A stretch of 64,000 bases of DNA from Cypionkella sinensis (GCF_042646385.1 NZ_JBHRTO010000001.1:1488001-1552000); one strand, 5' to 3'; counted from the stretch's first letter, positions 34,360 to 43,433 are shown. The notes: generated by a model not told the origin, from the sequence alone. A program made the numbers and translations.

Positions 34360-35344
34360 GGTGATCCTGCACAACGTCTCCAAATCCTACGGGCAGCAGT
34401 CCGCCCTTGCCGATGTCTCGATGACCGTGCCCGACGGCGCTTTCGTGGTGCTGCTTGGCCCCACCGGCGCGGGCAAGACCACCACTTTGCGCCTTGTCTC
34501 TGGCCTTGATGCGCCAACCTCGGGCGACATTTTGATCAACGGCCACAGCACCAAAGGCGTCACCCCCGCCCAGCGCAATGTCGCAATGGTGTTCCAGCAA
34601 TACTCTCTTTACCCGCATCTTACCGTGCGCGAGAACATGGAATTCCCACTGAAATCGCCGCTTCTGCGCACCCCAAGGGCCGAGATCACCCGCAAAGTCG
34701 CCGAAGTGGCGGAAATCCTGCAAATCTCGCACAAGCTGGACAACAAGGCGACGGCGCTGTCGGGGGGCGAAATGCAGCGTGTTTCCATCGGGCGCGCCCT
34801 GGTGCGCAACCCTGCGGTTTACCTGATGGATGAACCGCTCAGCAGTCTCGACGCCAAACTTCGCGCCGATCTGCGGGTTGAACTCAAAAACATCCAGTCC
34901 AGCCTTGGCGCGACATTCCTTTATGTCACCCATGACCAGATCGAAGCCATGACCATGGCCAGCCATATCGGCGTGCTGGATCATGGCAAACTGGTGCAGT
35001 TCGGCACCCCGCGCGAGGTTTACGAACAGCCCGTCAGCATCTACGCCGCCTCACGCCTCGGCCAGCCACATATCAACATCCTGCCCGCCGATCTGTTCGG
35101 CCCAGCCCCGCCCAATGCCACCCATATCGGCCTGCGCCCCGAACATATCCGGCAAGGCACAGGCCAGGATGCGCTTGTCAGGCGCATCGAGCATCTTGGC
35201 GATCAGACCCGGCTGCATCTGTCATTCAACAACCACGATCTGACCATCGTGACCGAGGCCCATACCCCCCTGCGCAGCGGCGACATTCTGAAAATCCAGC
35301 CGCAGAACCCGTTCTATTTCGACGCCAACGGCACCCGCATTTAA
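34352..35344 (+). CDS. Polyol ABC transporter ATPase 2 (GlpT-like)
   Basis: The 330-residue product has Walker A GPTGAGKTTTLRLVSG, Q-loop MVFQQYSLYPHLTVRENM, signature LSGGEMQRVSIGRAL, Walker B VYLMDEPLSSLD and TOBE segment IGLRPEHIRQG. It likely forms a heterodimer with ATPase 1. The kinase gene begins ten bases after its stop. Confidence 0.92.
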   Translation: MAEVILHNVSKSYGQQSALADVSMTVPDGAFVVLLGPTGAGKTTTLRLVSGLDAPTSGDILINGHSTKGVTPAQRNVAMVFQQYSLYPHLTVRENMEFPLKSPLLRTPRAEITRKVAEVAEILQISHKLDNKATALSGGEMQRVSIGRALVRNPAVYLMDEPLSSLDAKLRADLRVELKNIQSSLGATFLYVTHDQIEAMTMASHIGVLDHGKLVQFGTPREVYEQPVSIYAASRLGQPHINILPADLFGPAPPNATHIGLRPEHIRQGTGQDALVRRIEHLGDQTRLHLSFNNHDLTIVTEAHTPLRSGDILKIQPQNPFYFDANGTRI

Positions 35345-35354
35345 GGAACCCGCG

Positions 35355-36977
35355 ATGACCCAATTCATGAACAAACGCGAAAACATCGTGACCGAGGCGA
35401 TTGACGGCCTGCTGATGGCCGCGGGCGGGCGGTTGTTGCGGCTGGATGGCTATCCCCATATCCGCGTGGTTCTGCGCGCCGATTGGGACAAATCCCGCGT
35501 CGCCCTGGTTTCGGGCGGCGGCTCCGGGCACGAGCCTGCGCATGCGGGCTTTGTCGGCCCCGGCATGCTAACCGCCGCCGTCTGCGGCGATGTATTTGCC
35601 TCGCCTTCCGTCGATGCCGTGCTGGCGGGGATCCTTGCCGTCACCGGCCCCGCAGGTTGCCTGCTGATCGTGAAGAACTACACCGGCGACCGCCTGAACT
35701 TTGGCCTTGCAGCCGAGCGCGCCCGCGCCTTTGGCCTCAAGGTCAGCATGGTGGTGGTCGATGATGACATCGCTTTGCCCAATCTGCCGCAAGCGCGCGG
35801 TCTGGCGGGCACGCTGTACGTCCACAAGGTCGCAGGCCATCTGGCCGAAACCGGCGGCGATCTTGCCGCCGTCACCGCCGCCGCCGAAACAGTGATCGCG
35901 GGCACCACTTCAATCGGCATGTCGCTGGATACCTGCACCGTGCCGGGATCGGCCAAGGAAAACCGCATCCGCCCCGGGATGGCCGAACTCGGCCTTGGCA
36001 TCCATGGCGAACCTGGGGTCGAGCAGATCGCCTTCAGCAACGCGACCAGTGCGATGGCTGCAATGCTGGCAAAACTGAACCCCGGCGACGGCCCGTATGT
36101 CGCCCTGCTGAACAATCTGGGCGGCGCATCGGTGTTGGAAATGTCGGTGCTGGCGCATGACCTGCTTGGCTCTGACTTTGGTAGGCAGATCAAATACATC
36201 ATTGGCCCTGCGGCGATGATGACCTCATTGGATATGCGCGGGGTGTCGATTTCCCTGTTGCCCCTGAACGCCCAAGTTGAAACCGCGCTGACCGCGACGA
36301 CTCCGCTTGCGGCATGGCCGGGGTGTCATCCGACCACGACGATCAAAACCCGCGCCCTGCCCGATGGGCTGACACCAATTCGCCCGATTCCATCACAGCA
36401 CAAACCCACGAAGGATTTCCTGATCAAATGCTGCCAGATCATGATTTCCTTGGAAGCCGATCTGAACGCGCTGGATGCCAAATCTGGCGATGGTGACACC
36501 GGGTCAACCCTTGCTGGTGCGGCGCATGCGCTGATTGACGCTGTTGATCAACTGCCGCTGTCCGACCACACCCAGCTTTACCGCGCTATCGGCCTTGAAC
36601 TGTCGCAAACCATGGGCGGTTCGTCAGGTGTGCTGCTGGCGATCTTCTTTGCCGCTGCGGGCGATGCTGCCTCCAGCGGTTTGACCATGCGCGATGCCCT
36701 GCGCGCGGGGCTCGAGCGGATGCAGGAAATCGGTGGCGCAAAACTTGGCGACCGCACCATGATCGACGCTTTGCAGCCAGCACTCGAGGCGCTGGATCAA
36801 GGCTTGCCCGCCGCCGCCCAAGCCGCCCGCGCTGGGGCTAATCACACCGCCACCATGCTCAGCGCCAAGGCAGGCCGCGCCGCCTATATCAACGCGGGCA
36901 ACCTGCAAGGCCATATCGACCCCGGAGCCGAGGCCGTGGCGCGACTGTTTGAAGCACTTTGCGGCGCGTTGATGTGA
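35355..36977 (+). CDS. Single-chain dihydroxyacetone-kinase-family protein (DhaK-DhaL)
   Basis: The 540-residue protein joins a DhaK domain (residues about 1-335: SGGGSGHEPAHAGFVGPGML, VKNYTGDRLNFGLA, GLGIHGEPG with the substrate-binding histidine) to a DhaL ATP-binding domain (about 360-540: LDAKSGDGDTGSTLAGAAHAL, QTMGGSSGVLLAIFF, GDRTMIDALQPAL). This is the ATP-dependent form rather than the PTS form. It phosphorylates dihydroxyacetone or a similar ketose such as erythrulose. The genes just upstream hold no dehydrogenase, so the transporter may import the ketose itself or the dehydrogenase lies elsewhere. Confidence 0.92.
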   Translation: MTQFMNKRENIVTEAIDGLLMAAGGRLLRLDGYPHIRVVLRADWDKSRVALVSGGGSGHEPAHAGFVGPGMLTAAVCGDVFASPSVDAVLAGILAVTGPAGCLLIVKNYTGDRLNFGLAAERARAFGLKVSMVVVDDDIALPNLPQARGLAGTLYVHKVAGHLAETGGDLAAVTAAAETVIAGTTSIGMSLDTCTVPGSAKENRIRPGMAELGLGIHGEPGVEQIAFSNATSAMAAMLAKLNPGDGPYVALLNNLGGASVLEMSVLAHDLLGSDFGRQIKYIIGPAAMMTSLDMRGVSISLLPLNAQVETALTATTPLAAWPGCHPTTTIKTRALPDGLTPIRPIPSQHKPTKDFLIKCCQIMISLEADLNALDAKSGDGDTGSTLAGAAHALIDAVDQLPLSDHTQLYRAIGLELSQTMGGSSGVLLAIFFAAAGDAASSGLTMRDALRAGLERMQEIGGAKLGDRTMIDALQPALEALDQGLPAAAQAARAGANHTATMLSAKAGRAAYINAGNLQGHIDPGAEAVARLFEALCGALM

Positions 36978-36982
36978 ATCAA
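36969..36982. promoter_or_regulatory. Perfect FNR/FnrL box TTGAT-N4-ATCAA
   Basis: TTGAT (36969-36973) and ATCAA (36978-36982) match the FNR consensus exactly, with GTGA between. The box overlaps the kinase stop codon and lies about 75 bases before the cytochrome c start. A site there fits oxygen control of the cytochrome gene. Confidence 0.75.
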
Positions 36983-37057
36983 TCCTGTTCGATCTATACT
37001 CTGCCAAAGAGGCGCAATTGCTGCGCCGCTTTGCCAGCCCAGACAGGAGCCCGCCCT

Positions 37058-37483
37058 ATGAAATTCTCACCAAAATCTGCCGCAGCCGCCTCGCTTTTCG
37101 GGCTGGCCCTGCTGGCCAGCCCCGCCCTTGCCGAAGGCGATGCCGCCAAGGGCGAAAAGCTGTTCAACCGCTGCAAGGCCTGCCATTCGATCATCGCAGC
37201 GGATGGCACCAAGATTCAGGCAGGCGGCAAGACCGGCCCCAACCTGTTCGGTGTGATCGGCCGCCCTATCGGCAGCTATCCGGATTTCACCTATGGCACA
37301 GGCCTTTTGGCACTGAACGCCAAGGGCGATGTCTGGGATGAAGCCAAACTCGCCGCCTATATCACCAACCCGACCGCCTGGGTGAAAGAGGAATCTGGCG
37401 ATCCCTCAGTAACCGCGAAAATGGCCTTCAAGATGGCCAGCGGTGCCGAGGATATGGCGGCCTATCTTGCATCGGTGAAATAA
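37058..37483 (+). CDS. Cytochrome c2 family protein
   Basis: The ATG at 37058 gives 141 residues with a signal peptide (cleavage near PALAEG). One haem site CKACH (residues 39-43) and a likely methionine ligand in AKMAFKM (about 122) are present, with GPNLFGVIGRPIG between. It is a soluble periplasmic electron carrier between the bc1 complex and a terminal oxidase or reaction centre. It has its own upstream gap with an FNR box. Confidence 0.9.
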   Translation: MKFSPKSAAAASLFGLALLASPALAEGDAAKGEKLFNRCKACHSIIAADGTKIQAGGKTGPNLFGVIGRPIGSYPDFTYGTGLLALNAKGDVWDEAKLAAYITNPTAWVKEESGDPSVTAKMAFKMASGAEDMAAYLASVK

Positions 37484-37602
37484 CGCCGGGGCGGATGCGC
37501 GGCGCTTGCAGAATCCCCCCGCACCGCCTAGATACGCGACCGGAAGGGTCCGGCAACAGCCGCGACCCTGCCTTCATTTGCAAGACCGGCGGAGCCAACC
37601 GC

Positions 37603-37644
37603 ATGGCCAGTGACATATACGAAAAAGGAAAACAAACTACATGA
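37603..37644 (+). CDS. 13-codon upstream frame overlapping the rpsA start
   Basis: An ATG at 37603, nine bases after GGAG (37590-37593), encodes MASDIYEKGKQTT and stops at TGA 37642-37644, overlapping the rpsA ATG as ATGA. The rpsA start itself has only a weak GGA at 37627-37629. Translation of this frame could deliver ribosomes to rpsA, so it is a plausible leader peptide. No independent support is available here. Confidence 0.4.
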   Translation: MASDIYEKGKQTT

Positions 37645-39320
37645 ACTCCAAAGCTATGGACGAATTCGAAGCCCTCTTGAAAGAAAGCTTCGAAATTGAC
37701 ACCCCCGAAGAGGGTACGGTTGTCAAAGGCAAGGTTATCGCCATCGAGGCCGGCCAAGCCATCATCGACGTCGGCTACAAGATGGAAGGCCGCATCGATC
37801 TGAAAGAATTCGCGAACCCCGGCGAAGCCCCGAACATCAACGTCGGCGACACTGTTGAAGTGTATCTGGACCGCGTTGAGAACGCTCGTGGCGAAGCCCA
37901 GATCTCGCGCGAGAAAGCTCGCCGCGAAGAAGCATGGGATCGTCTGGAAAAAGCCCACGCCTCGGAAACCCGCGTCGATGGCGCGATCTTCGGTCGTGTC
38001 AAAGGCGGCTTCACGGTGGATCTGGGCGGCGCTGTCGCCTTCCTGCCGGGCAGCCAAGTCGACGTGCGCCCCGTGCGCGACGCTGGCCCGCTGATGGGCA
38101 TGAAGCAGCCGTTCCAGATCCTGAAAATGGATCGTCGCCGTGGCAATATCGTGGTGTCGCGTCGTGCGATCCTCGAAGAGTCGCGTGCCGAACAGCGTGC
38201 TGAAGTGATCGGCAACCTGACCGAAGGCCAGACCATCGACGGCGTTGTGAAAAACATCACCGAATACGGTGCGTTCGTGGATCTGGGCGGCGTTGACGGT
38301 CTGCTGCACGTCACCGACATGGCATGGCGCCGCGTCAACCACCCGTCCGAGATCCTCGCGATTGGTGAGACGATCAAGGTGCAAGTCATCAAGATCAACA
38401 AAGACACCCACCGCATTTCGCTGGGCATGAAGCAACTGCAATCCGATCCGTGGGATGCTGTTGAAAAACTCTACGCCCTCGGCACCGTGCACAAAGGCCG
38501 TGTCACCAACATCACCGATTACGGCGCCTTTGTGGAGCTGGAAGCCGGTGTTGAAGGCCTCGTCCACGTCTCGGAAATGTCCTGGACCAAGAAGAACGTC
38601 CACCCCGGCAAGATCGTTTCGACCTCTCAGGAAGTCGAAGTCATGGTGCTGGAAATCGACAGCACCAAGCGTCGCGTTTCCTTGGGCCTCAAGCAAACCC
38701 AACGCAACCCGTGGGAAGTGTTTGCTGAGACCCATCCGGTCGGCACCAACATCGAAGGCGAAGTCAAGAACATCACCGAATTCGGTCTGTTCGTTGGCCT
38801 CGACAACGACATCGACGGCATGGTTCACCTGTCCGACCTGTCGTGGGATCAGCGCGGCGAAGACGCGATCCAGAACTACCGCAAGGGCGACACGGTGACT
38901 GCCGCTGTCACCGAAGTGGATGTTGAGAAAGAGCGTATCTCGCTCTCAATCAAGGCTCTGGGCGAAGACACCTTCTCTGACGCAGTTGATGGCGTGAAAC
39001 GTGGCGGTGTGATCACCGTTGTCGTCACCGCAATCGAAGACGGCGGTGTTGAAGTCGAATACAACGGCGCGAAATCCTTCATCCGCCGTTCTGACCTGTC
39101 GCGTGAGCGTTCCGATCAGCGCCCCGAGCGTTTCTCGGTTGGCGACAAGATCGACGTGCGCGTCACCAACATTGATCCGAAGACCCGCCGCATGGGTCTG
39201 TCGATCAAGGCACGCGAGATCGCTGAAGAAAAAGAAGCCGTCGAACAGTATGGCTCCTCCGATTCGGGCGCCTCGCTGGGCGACATCCTCGGCGCCGCTC
39301 TGAAGGGCGACCGCAACTGA
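37641..39320 (+). CDS. rpsA: 30S ribosomal protein S1
   Basis: The 559-residue product consists of six S1 RNA-binding repeats, for example GTVVKGKVIAIEAGQAIIDVGYKMEGRI, GTVHKGRVTNITDYGAFVELEAGVEGLVHVSEMSW and GTNIEGEVKNITEFGLFVGLDNDIDGMVHLSDLSW. It brings mRNA to the 30S subunit. Length and repeat number are normal. The upstream region is a 157-base leader with a small overlapping frame. A strong terminator follows. Confidence 0.97.
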   Translation: MNSKAMDEFEALLKESFEIDTPEEGTVVKGKVIAIEAGQAIIDVGYKMEGRIDLKEFANPGEAPNINVGDTVEVYLDRVENARGEAQISREKARREEAWDRLEKAHASETRVDGAIFGRVKGGFTVDLGGAVAFLPGSQVDVRPVRDAGPLMGMKQPFQILKMDRRRGNIVVSRRAILEESRAEQRAEVIGNLTEGQTIDGVVKNITEYGAFVDLGGVDGLLHVTDMAWRRVNHPSEILAIGETIKVQVIKINKDTHRISLGMKQLQSDPWDAVEKLYALGTVHKGRVTNITDYGAFVELEAGVEGLVHVSEMSWTKKNVHPGKIVSTSQEVEVMVLEIDSTKRRVSLGLKQTQRNPWEVFAETHPVGTNIEGEVKNITEFGLFVGLDNDIDGMVHLSDLSWDQRGEDAIQNYRKGDTVTAAVTEVDVEKERISLSIKALGEDTFSDAVDGVKRGGVITVVVTAIEDGGVEVEYNGAKSFIRRSDLSRERSDQRPERFSVGDKIDVRVTNIDPKTRRMGLSIKAREIAEEKEAVEQYGSSDSGASLGDILGAALKGDRN

Positions 39321-39342
39321 TCTGACCGTTAGCGGTCAACAA

Positions 39343-39372
39343 AAAGGGCCCCGCGGCAACGCGGGGCCCTTT
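39343..39372 (+). terminator. Rho-independent terminator of rpsA
   Basis: Thirteen-base arms (39343-39355, AAAGGGCCCCGCG, and 39360-39372) close on GCAA, with T-rich sequence following. It begins about 20 bases after the rpsA stop. Confidence 0.93.
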
Positions 39373-39501
39373 GCTTTGGCACCTTTAGCTTGCAATTTTG
39401 TTTGTGCCTTTAAAAATTATGCCTATAGTCCAATGCGTAACAGGTTAGCACGGCCGAGAATCCCCTGAATGGGACGCGGCATCACCAGGGGGATAGCGCC
39501 G

Positions 39502-39783
39502 ATGATCCGGTCTGAACTGATCCAAAAAATCGCGGATGAAAATCCGCATCTGACGCAGCGCCATGTTGAACGCATCGTCAACACGGTGTTCGAAGAAATC
39601 ATCGAAGCCCTGGCAAAAGGCGATCGGGTAGAACTGCGCGGCTTCGGCGCGTTCTCGGTCAAGGCCCGCGATGCCCGTGTTGGTCGTAACCCGCGCACGG
39701 GTGAGGCGGTCGCGGTCGAAGACAAGAAGGTGCCGTTCTTCAAAACCGGCAAACTGCTGCGCGACCGGCTGAACAGCAAGTAA
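39502..39783 (+). CDS. ihfB: Integration host factor subunit beta
   Basis: The ATG at 39502 after AGGGGGAT gives 93 residues beginning MIRSELIQKIADENPHLTQR. The DNA-wrapping arm carries VELRGFGAFSVKARDARVGRNPRTGE. IHF bends DNA at promoters and recombination sites. Its place after rpsA is conserved in Rhodobacterales and many other proteobacteria. Confidence 0.96.
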   Translation: MIRSELIQKIADENPHLTQRHVERIVNTVFEEIIEALAKGDRVELRGFGAFSVKARDARVGRNPRTGEAVAVEDKKVPFFKTGKLLRDRLNSK

Positions 39784-39847
39784 GCGCGTATTGCAGGCCG
39801 GCCATTCCGCCCTCATATAGGGTTAGAACCTGCAAAAAGGCGGTCCC

Positions 39848-40207
39848 ATGCTTCGTTACCTGCGCTATCTGATCCTCGCAGCCGTGGGCCTTGCCCTGCT
39901 GATCGTGGCTTTGGCCAACCGCACCCCGGTTCTGCTGAAGGCTATGCCCGATGATTTCGCCGCCTTCCTTGGCGTGACCTGGCAGATGGAGCTTCCGGTT
40001 TTCGTGGTGCTGTTCGGCGGCATCGTGATTGGCGTGCTGGTGGGGTTCCTGTGGGAATGGGCGCGCGAGCATAAACACCGCGTCACTGCTTCTGTCAAAA
40101 CCCGCGAGGTTTCCAAGTTGGAGCGGGAACTCGCCACCATGCGCGACGCCACCTCGCTGCCGCAAGACGATGTGCTGGCCATTCTTGACCGCTCCAAGGC
40201 GAAGTAA
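39848..40207 (+). CDS. LapA-domain (DUF1049) inner-membrane protein
   Basis: The 119-residue protein has two membrane segments (LRYLILAAVGLALLIVALAN and ELPVFVVLFGGIVIGVLVGFLWEW) and a charged, coiled C-terminal tail. This matches LapA (YciS), linked in E. coli to control of lipopolysaccharide synthesis. It ends directly against the trpF ATG, suggesting a shared transcript. Confidence 0.85.
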   Translation: MLRYLRYLILAAVGLALLIVALANRTPVLLKAMPDDFAAFLGVTWQMELPVFVVLFGGIVIGVLVGFLWEWAREHKHRVTASVKTREVSKLERELATMRDATSLPQDDVLAILDRSKAK

Positions 40208-40870
40208 ATGCCTGATATTCGCGTGAAAATCTGCGGCCTGCGCACAGTCGATGACGTGGCCGCGGTGGCTGCGACCAAGGCCGCTTATGCGGGATTTGTG
40301 TTTTTCCCGAAATCACCACGCCATCTGAGCATCCCGCAAGCCCGCGAACTGACGCTTGCCGCGCCCTTGGGCCTTGCGAAAGTTGCGCTTGTGGTCGATG
40401 CGGACGATGCCCTGCTGGATGCGATCACTGAAGCCATGCCGCTGGATATGCTGCAACTTCACGGCCATGAGACGCCGGAACGTGTCGCCGAAATCCGTGC
40501 CCGCTATGGCCTGCCGGTGATGAAAGCCATCGGCGTCGCCGATGAAGGCGATCTGGCCGACCTGCTGGAGTATTCTCTCGCCGCAGATCAGCTTCTGGTC
40601 GATGCCAAACCGCCGAAAAACGCCACCCTTCCCGGCGGCAATGGACTTACCTTTGACTGGCGCTTGGTGGCGCAGCGCCGCTGGCTGAAACCGTGGATGC
40701 TCGCGGGCGGCCTGACCCCGCAGAACGTCGCCGAAGCGATCCGGCTGACCAATGCGCGGCAGGTTGATGTGTCGTCGGGTGTCGAATCCGGCCCCGGTGT
40801 CAAAGACCCGCTGAAAATCCGCATGTTTGTCGAAGCCGCCACGCAAGACGGCCCGCCGATTTTGCGCTGA
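40208..40870 (+). CDS. trpF: Phosphoribosylanthranilate isomerase
   Basis: The 220-residue barrel begins RVKICGLRTVDDV with the catalytic cysteine, then has AGFVFFPKSPRHLS, LQLHGHETPERVAEIR, LVDAKPPK, WMLAGGLTPQNVAEAI and VDVSSGVESGPGVKDP. It performs the third step of tryptophan synthesis. The start follows the lapA-like stop with no gap. Confidence 0.95.
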   Translation: MPDIRVKICGLRTVDDVAAVAATKAAYAGFVFFPKSPRHLSIPQARELTLAAPLGLAKVALVVDADDALLDAITEAMPLDMLQLHGHETPERVAEIRARYGLPVMKAIGVADEGDLADLLEYSLAADQLLVDAKPPKNATLPGGNGLTFDWRLVAQRRWLKPWMLAGGLTPQNVAEAIRLTNARQVDVSSGVESGPGVKDPLKIRMFVEAATQDGPPILR

Positions 40871-40911
40871 TTTCATCTGTCTTCTAAATATCCCCGCCGG
40901 AGGCTTCTGCA

Positions 40912-41298
40912 ATGCCCGCATATCTGACCCTTGGCACCAATGACCCCGAGAAATCGCACGCTTTCTACGACACCGTGCTGAAAACGATCGGCTGGGCCGC
41001 GCAATCCGATTTTCCCGGTGGTTGGCGCGCCTATTCCGAAGCCGGTCGCAGCGACGGCTTCAAATTCTGGATCTGCCCGCCCTTCAACGGCGAAGCGGCC
41101 AGCGCTGGCAATGGCACTATGCTTGGCCTGCCTGCCCGCAGCCGCGCCGAGGTGGATGCGTTCTACGCCGCCGCCATGGCGCTGGGGGCAACGGACGAAG
41201 GCGCGCCCGGCCTGCGTGAAATCTACAGCCCGACCTGGTATGCCGCCTATCTGCGCGACCCATCCGGCCACAAAATCGCGGTGTATTGCGAAGACTAG
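40912..41298 (+). CDS. VOC-superfamily (glyoxalase-like) protein
   Basis: The 128-residue product has the paired beta-alpha-beta units of the vicinal oxygen chelate fold: YLTLGTNDPEKSHAFYDTVLKTIGW, SDGFKFWICPPFNGEAASAGNG, and AAYLRDPSGHKIAVYCED at the end. The substrate is unknown. AGGCTTCTGCA precedes the start. Confidence 0.85.
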   Translation: MPAYLTLGTNDPEKSHAFYDTVLKTIGWAAQSDFPGGWRAYSEAGRSDGFKFWICPPFNGEAASAGNGTMLGLPARSRAEVDAFYAAAMALGATDEGAPGLREIYSPTWYAAYLRDPSGHKIAVYCED

Positions 41299-41351
41299 TC
41301 AGCGTTTGCAAGGGCGCGTTTGCCGCCAGCAGGATTGGCAGCGGGCTGGCC

Positions 41352-41588
41352 TTAAAATGCCTTGAACGTCATCGTCGTCAGGGTGCGCACGATGCCCGGA
41401 ATATCGAACAGCTTTTCCGACAGATAATGGCCGACATCGGCATCATCGGGGATATAGATTTTCGCGATCAGATCATATTCCCCGCTGGTCGAATACAACT
41501 CGGAAACCACCTCGCGGTCATAGATCGCATCGGCAACCTCATAGGTTTTGCCGGGGGTGCAGCGGAATTGAACGAACACGCAGATCAT
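41352..41588 (-). CDS. Stand-alone Lrp/AsnC ligand-binding (RAM) domain protein
   Basis: The 78-residue protein reads MICVFVQFRCTPGKTYEVAD, later YSTSGEYDLIAKIYIPDD and DIPGIVRTLTTMTF. This is the C-terminal effector domain of Lrp/AsnC regulators without their helix-turn-helix. Such small proteins are common in alphaproteobacteria and may bind amino acids or join full-length Lrp oligomers. Confidence 0.88.
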   Translation of the reverse strand: MICVFVQFRCTPGKTYEVADAIYDREVVSELYSTSGEYDLIAKIYIPDDADVGHYLSEKLFDIPGIVRTLTTMTFKAF

Positions 41589-41634
41589 AGAAGCCTCATC
41601 CTTTTTTCTACCCTAGCGCAGCCAAGGCCAGAGT

Positions 41635-43173
41635 CTAGTCATCGCCCTGCCCCGTCAAGGTCAGCGGCACCGAGGTGGGGCGCAAATCTTCAACGGTCAG
41701 GCCCTCAAGCGGCCGCGCGAGGCGATTGCGCACCACCCAAAGCAAGCGATGCTGTGCGCGGGTGATCGCCACATAGGCCAGCCGCTTCCAAAGCGGCACC
41801 CCGGCCTCTGACCGGCCTGCTGCCGCTGCGGCGTAAAGATCCGGCGCGAACACCTGAACGTTTTCCCATTGGCTGCCTTGTGCCTTATGGATTGTCACCG
41901 CCGCGCCGTGCAGAAACGCCGCGCCCATGGTAGCGGCAGAGGCGATGAAAGGTTCATCCTCATCCGGGCGTTCGATCTTGATGATCGAGGCGGCTGAGAC
42001 CTGCGGGTCTTCTGCACCGACCACATGGATCTTGGCAAAGCCCGCGCGATTGCCGGGGCCGAGGTAGATCACCTGCGCGCCCTTGATCAGGCCGCGGGCC
42101 TCGAGATCAATCCGCTTTTTGCGGTGCTTCAGGGGCAATTCGATGCCGTCGCAAATCAGTGGTTCGCCGGGCAGCAGTTCATCATCGGGCGCGCCATGGG
42201 CGGCGCGGAAGGCGGTGATCAGGCGAATGCGGGTGGCATTGCGCCAGACCAGCACCGGGCTGCGCGCCATCAGGTCGGCATCGACCCGCTCGGCCCAGAC
42301 CACGCGGTCATCCTTGCGGGCGGCGGTTTCAACCATCCGCTCAAATTCGTCAAAGCCAAGATTGGGATCGCCCAAGGCATGCGCCAGATCGAGGATCGGG
42401 TTATCCTGCGCCTGCCGGTGGATGCGGGACAGCACCAGCTTGCGGCCCTCGCCCAGGCGATCAAACACCATCTCACCCGACAGGCCGACCGGGGCCAACT
42501 GTGCGGGGTCGCCGAACAGCACGAGGGTCGAGAAAATCTCGCGCAGATCGGCCAGTGCGCGTTCGTCCAGCATCGAGGATTCGTCGACAAAGCCGATGTC
42601 GAGCGGTTCTTCGCGGCGCTTCCAGCCCTTGATGAAATCGCTGCCGCGCAGGCCCGCCGCCGCCAAAGCGCCGGGGATCGAGGCGACGTTCTGGTAGAAC
42701 GCATGGGCGCGGTCGAGTGCGAGATCGGTCAGCCCTTCGACCACCGGGCGCGGGCCCTGCCCGGTCAGCCATTCGGCAATCTTTTCGTATTGCGGATCAT
42801 AGACCGGGGTATAGAGGATGCGGTGGATCGTGGTGGCAGGCACCCCGCGCATCCGCAGCACCGAGGCCGCCTTGTTGGTGGGGGCAAGGATGGCAAGGCT
42901 GCGGCGTTCTTTGCGCTTTTTCGGCTCGTAATCGCCCGAGACCAGATCGACGCCCGCCGCCTGCAAAGCTTTGTAGAGGCTGGCGAGCAGCATGGTCTTG
43001 CCAGATCCCGCCTTGCCCACCACGGCCAGCACGGTGGATTTTTCTTCGGGGCGCGGCTCGAGCCCGCCATTGTCAAGATCGACGCCCATGCTGAACAGTT
43101 CCGCCGAAACGCGGTCATAGGCTTCGGCCTGATCGTCGGAAAAGGTCAGTTTGACGGGGGCGAGTTCGGTCAT
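41635..43173 (-). CDS. ATP-dependent RecD-like DNA helicase
   Basis: From the ATG at 43173 the product has 512 residues; a longer start at 43209 is possible and neither has a good ribosome site. Superfamily 1 motifs are Walker A VVGKAGSGKTMLLASLY, ILAPTNKAASVLR, Walker B IGFVDESSMLDERAL, LFGDPAQLAPV, TIHKAQGSQWENV and AYVAITRAQHRLLWVV. It is probably a DNA-repair helicase. No RecB or RecC genes are nearby. Confidence 0.88.
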   Translation of the reverse strand: MTELAPVKLTFSDDQAEAYDRVSAELFSMGVDLDNGGLEPRPEEKSTVLAVVGKAGSGKTMLLASLYKALQAAGVDLVSGDYEPKKRKERRSLAILAPTNKAASVLRMRGVPATTIHRILYTPVYDPQYEKIAEWLTGQGPRPVVEGLTDLALDRAHAFYQNVASIPGALAAAGLRGSDFIKGWKRREEPLDIGFVDESSMLDERALADLREIFSTLVLFGDPAQLAPVGLSGEMVFDRLGEGRKLVLSRIHRQAQDNPILDLAHALGDPNLGFDEFERMVETAARKDDRVVWAERVDADLMARSPVLVWRNATRIRLITAFRAAHGAPDDELLPGEPLICDGIELPLKHRKKRIDLEARGLIKGAQVIYLGPGNRAGFAKIHVVGAEDPQVSAASIIKIERPDEDEPFIASAATMGAAFLHGAAVTIHKAQGSQWENVQVFAPDLYAAAAAGRSEAGVPLWKRLAYVAITRAQHRLLWVVRNRLARPLEGLTVEDLRPTSVPLTLTGQGDD

Positions 43174-43416
43174 TTGGCGACCATATCCAAGGTTGCGGGC
43201 AAGGGCCATAGCGGATGCCCTGACCTGCGACCAGGTGCCGTCGCGCGGGGCATCGAGCCCCTTGCAACGGCGCTGCCGGGGGATGGGTTTGGGGCGTGGT
43301 TTTGGCGGTTGGGTCGGTAGGGGGGCCAGCCCCCCGGCTTACGCGCCCCCCGGAGTATTTGGGCCAATGTGAAAGGGTTGTGCTGCGCCGATTTGCCCGG
43401 AGGGGTGGTGCGAAGT

Positions 43417-43430
43417 TTCCCAGCTGGGAA
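43417..43430. repeat. Palindrome TTCCCAGCTGGGAA
   Basis: A perfect 14-bp palindrome three bases from the long inverted repeat that follows ccr. It could be an operator for the helicase gene or part of a compound structure at the end of the ccr message. Confidence 0.45.
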
Positions 43431-43433
43431 TGA

